From Dehalococcoidia bacterium (GTDB taxonomy: Bacteria; Chloroflexota; Dehalococcoidia; GIF9; AB-539-J10), in contig JAUVYX010000029.1 in NCBI GenBank assembly GCA_030602865.1, positions 1-8,349 on the forward strand: DNA of 8,349 bases, written 5' to 3'. Positions within the stretch are counted from its first letter, which is position 1; each line of letters opens with the position of its first letter. Positions 5,789-8,349 of this stretch are shown here, piece by piece. Below the pieces are notes generated by a model. That model had not been told where the DNA came from and made no database searches. It was given only the letters and a program-made list of their open reading frames with translations. The position numbers were made by a program, and so were the translations under genes.

Positions 5789-8197
5789 TTAGTTAGCTTT
5801 ACAAACTGCCAGCAAGACATCTTCGCCAGAGATTCGATGCTTTTCTTGATATGATTGACTTGGGGGACAATTCTCAATTAGTTGCAATGACAATGTTTCT
5901 CGTTTAATGTAGTCGCTAAAGTTTACTAATACTTTAGTGATTAATTTATCTGCCTGATAATAGCTGATGATGTGGTCAGTTATATCAAAATTAGCCGCCT
6001 TCCGCATGTTTTGAAGGCGACGCACAACTTCTCGACTCACCCCTTCCGCCAACAGTTCATCTGATATTACAATATCAATTGCTACCCAATTATCGCCATC
6101 ATTCGCCAAGCTATAGCCAGATGTATTCGGTCCCGCTTCTTCCGCCACTAATTCGATTTCCTTTACATTGACCTCTTCTTTTATCTCCCGTGAGAGTCGT
6201 TCTAAAGCATCTCTCTCTGTTTTAGAAGTTGCTTTAACTAAAAGTCGAGCTAACGGTTGCCGTACCTTAATGCCAGCTTTAGCTCGAGCTGCACGGCCAA
6301 GGCTGGAAACTTTTATAGCAAGTTCCACGTCAGTATTAAGCTGCCTATTTATCAATTTTTCATCAGCTATGGGGAAATCTGTTAAATGCACGCTCTCCGG
6401 TGCGCTAGTATCCCAGGAACGTACCATATTTTGATATATTTCCTCTGCTATAAAAGGAACTAACGGAGCTAAAAGTCTGCAAAGGCTGACCAGACACTGG
6501 TATAAGGTAAAATAGGCGGCCTGTTTATCATTATCATTTTCGCTTTTCCAAAAGCGGCGACGATTCCTCCTCACATAGTAATTGGAGAGATTATCAATGA
6601 AAGTCTGTATATAGCGTGTCGCTGATGTAGGATCATAATTATCCAGCGAAGTGGTTACTTCACTAAAGAGTATGTTAAGTTCCGAAATAATCCAGTTATC
6701 CAGAACACTATAGGACCCTTTAGTTGGTTCGCTGGGTACAATATTGTCAATATTTGCATAGAGAGTGAAAAAGGAATAAGTATTCCACAATGTTAACAGA
6801 ACCTTCCGCATAGTCTCTTGTACCATCTGAGCAGAGAAACGATGAGTGTTTTCGCCTGGAACTGCTGCTAATAAATGCCAACGGATAGCATCGGCACCAT
6901 ACCTGTCTATCACTTTCCAGGGGTCAATGACATTCCCTTTTGACTTGCTCATTTTTTCCCCTCGCTCATCTACCACATGACCAAGGCAAATAACATTCTT
7001 AAAACATGGTTGGTTAAATAGTAGTGTAGATAAAGCATGTAAACTATAAAACCAGCCCCTTGTCTGATCAATTGCCTCACAAATAAAGTCAGCAGGATAG
7101 TTGCACTTGAATTCTTTTTCATTTTCGAAAGGATAGTGCCATTGAGCTATCGGCATAGCTCCTGAATCAAACCAACAATCAATTACTTCAGGCACTCGCC
7201 ACATAACCGCACCACATTCAGAACATGAAACTGGAATTTCATCAACATATGGTCTATGAAGATCTTTAAGTTGTTCAGGGTCTCTAATTTGTTTACCTTC
7301 AAGAAAGGTACTTTCAAATTTTCCAGGTATGGCTTCCTTCAATTTCTTATATCCTGCTTGCAACTCTTCCCTGCTTCCTATACATTGGGTATGATTACAA
7401 TTTTGGCAACGCCATACAGGGAGTGGCGTACCCCAATAGCGCTCTCGAGAAAAAGCCCAATCAACGTTGTTTTTCAACCAGTCGCCAAAGCGACCATACT
7501 TAATGTGATTTGGATACCAGTTGATCTTAGCGTTGCCGGAGATAAGTGCATCCTTTACTGCTGTTGTTCGAATATACCATGCTAGTTTGGCATAATAGAT
7601 AAGAGGAGAGTCACATCGCCAACAGAAAGGATAGGTATGGGTAATTTTACCACTCCTGTAAAGCAACCCGCGTGATTTAAGGTCAGCGAGTATAAGTGTG
7701 TCAGCATCCTTAACAAATTTTCCAGCAAATGGATAACTGCCCGTAACTCGACCCTCAAGATCCACAGGTTGGACAAAATCCAGCCCTTTATTCATACCAG
7801 TTTCAAAATCAACCTCTCCAAAGGCAGGTGCAACGTGAACAATGCCCGTTCCTTCATCCATAGAAACGAAATCCGCACCAATTACTGGATAATCCAGGTT
7901 ATCTCTTACCTGTTGCGTATTTAGCGAAGGCAGGCTAATACGTGACATATTAAAATCATGCGGGTTAAAAAGGGGCTCATAACGAAGACCAATAATATCT
8001 GCACCTGATACATTACCCAACTCTGTGTATTCTTCAAGATCAATTTTGTTGACAAGTTGTGTAGCAACAATTATATAATCGCCTTCCCCTTTCATGATGC
8101 TGTACTTGTCACTGGCAGATACAGCCAGTGCAGTGTTCCCTGGTAGGGTCCACGGTGTCGTTGTCCAGGCAAGTAAATATAGAGATTTATTCTCCAT
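5789..8197 (-). CDS. ileS: Isoleucyl-tRNA synthetase, type 2, lacking the N-terminal part (frame broken upstream)
   Basis: This 802-residue frame holds the C-terminal four-fifths of IleRS, which charges tRNA-Ile in the cytoplasm. It starts almost at the editing (CP1) domain: WTTTPWTLPGN (11-21), then GTGIVHVAPAFGEVDF (116-131, with the editing Asp at 130). Next come the Cys pairs CWRC (192-195), CQNC (264-267) and CSEC (325-328), the signature KMSKS (415-419) with SKGNVIDPW, WNTYSFF (471-477), and the anticodon-binding region with AGIKVRQPLA (641-650) and EGVSREVVRRLQNMRK (718-733). These sequences are of the Thermus/eukaryote type. The class I HIGH motif and about 190 residues that should precede are absent: ATG 8197 is only the first start after an in-frame TAA at 8222-8224, has no Shine-Dalgarno, and is probably not a genuine start. 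Between ELVAEEAG and GYSLAND the family's LGPKYGK-like segment seems missing. Identity is certain; whether it is functional is not. Confidence 0.92.
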   Translation of the reverse strand: MENKSLYLLAWTTTPWTLPGNTALAVSASDKYSIMKGEGDYIIVATQLVNKIDLEEYTELGNVSGADIIGLRYEPLFNPHDFNMSRISLPSLNTQQVRDNLDYPVIGADFVSMDEGTGIVHVAPAFGEVDFETGMNKGLDFVQPVDLEGRVTGSYPFAGKFVKDADTLILADLKSRGLLYRSGKITHTYPFCWRCDSPLIYYAKLAWYIRTTAVKDALISGNAKINWYPNHIKYGRFGDWLKNNVDWAFSRERYWGTPLPVWRCQNCNHTQCIGSREELQAGYKKLKEAIPGKFESTFLEGKQIRDPEQLKDLHRPYVDEIPVSCSECGAVMWRVPEVIDCWFDSGAMPIAQWHYPFENEKEFKCNYPADFICEAIDQTRGWFYSLHALSTLLFNQPCFKNVICLGHVVDERGEKMSKSKGNVIDPWKVIDRYGADAIRWHLLAAVPGENTHRFSAQMVQETMRKVLLTLWNTYSFFTLYANIDNIVPSEPTKGSYSVLDNWIISELNILFSEVTTSLDNYDPTSATRYIQTFIDNLSNYYVRRNRRRFWKSENDNDKQAAYFTLYQCLVSLCRLLAPLVPFIAEEIYQNMVRSWDTSAPESVHLTDFPIADEKLINRQLNTDVELAIKVSSLGRAARAKAGIKVRQPLARLLVKATSKTERDALERLSREIKEEVNVKEIELVAEEAGPNTSGYSLANDGDNWVAIDIVISDELLAEGVSREVVRRLQNMRKAANFDITDHIISYYQADKLITKVLVNFSDYIKRETLSLQLIENCPPSQSYQEKHRISGEDVLLAVCKAN

Positions 8198-8221
8198 TGA
8201 TTCATCAGATATATATTTTTT

Positions 8222-8347
8222 TTAATTTGTATAAGCTAAAGACATTTGATTACTTAGTTTAAATTTTATATATTCTGACGTGTGTTCAGTTTCTTCGCGT
8301 TTACCCACGGCTAGTTCATTAGTGCTAATGGAGGTCCCTCTCCTGGG
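8222..8347 (-). pseudogene. ileS: Upstream portion of ileS, ending at an in-frame TAA
   Basis: Read in the same frame as the 802-residue synthetase, the minus strand from the right edge gives PRRGTSISTNELAVG, then KREETEHTSEYIKFKL, ending ...AYTN and TAA at 8224-8222. This aligns by eye with the segment just before the editing domain in type 2 IleRS (CPRCGTSLSSHE..GY, then ..PSVYVKFPL). Eight sense codons (KKYISDES) separate the stop from ATG 8197. Both sides are therefore one gene in one frame, split by a single stop. The second Cys of the usual CPRC pair, a zinc ligand in the Thermus enzyme as I recall it, is Arg here. The stop sits in AT-rich low-complexity DNA with an 8-base A run. It could be a nonsense mutation, a sequencing error or a true split gene. 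The HIGH motif lies beyond the window. Confidence 0.7.
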
Positions 8348-8349
8348 GC

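Noticed and set aside
8195..8197. ATG 8197 as the real start of a full-length synthetase
   Set aside because: The protein would lack the HIGH motif and the first part of the catalytic domain, no Shine-Dalgarno precedes it, and homologous sequence continues upstream in the same frame.
8213..8224. Slippage on the run of eight A (minus strand) as an explanation for the ileS break
   Set aside because: The frame is the same on both sides of the stop, and the TAA begins before most of the run, so a one-base shift would not bypass the stop and restore the correct frame.

Overview
The window is chromosomal DNA from a bacterium that looks like a member of the Chloroflexota, probably near the Dehalococcoidia. 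This is an inference from protein character: a Thermus/eukaryote-type (type 2) isoleucyl-tRNA synthetase, a divergent PlsX, and secreted proteins without any LPXTG-type anchor. No rRNA or other decisive marker is present. Base composition is moderately AT-rich, apart from the first 900 bases, which are visibly richer in GC. No tRNA, rRNA, CRISPR array or transposase was seen.

Layout. (1) Positions 2-2023, plus strand: the 3' part of a large modular secreted protein whose frame is open to the left edge. (2) 2024-2267: a gap with a strong hairpin at 2111-2141. (3) 2268-3302, plus: plsX, phosphate acyltransferase of membrane lipid synthesis. (4) 4508-3352, minus: a two-gene unit, a PadR-type repressor whose last codons overlap the start of a metallo-beta-lactamase-fold hydrolase related to class II cyclic nucleotide phosphodiesterases. 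(5) 4509-4653: a divergent control region holding two copies of the same dyad, ATACT-N5-AGTAT, one overlapping a good extended -10 box. (6) 4654-5787, plus: an HtrA/DegP-type serine protease, probably a lipoprotein. (7) 8347-5789, minus: ileS, whose reading frame is interrupted by an in-frame TAA at 8222-8224, just before the editing domain.

How the genes fit together. The PadR/hydrolase pair and the protease are divergently transcribed from one 145-base control region, and the twin dyads make shared control by one regulator, possibly the PadR protein itself, the most testable idea here. plsX and ileS are housekeeping genes with no visible functional link to the rest. htrA and ileS converge with one base between their stop codons.

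The observations most worth following are the broken ileS frame, which continues as a recognisable synthetase on both sides of the stop, and the twin dyads. I did not find a convincing new defence, mobile or biosynthetic system.
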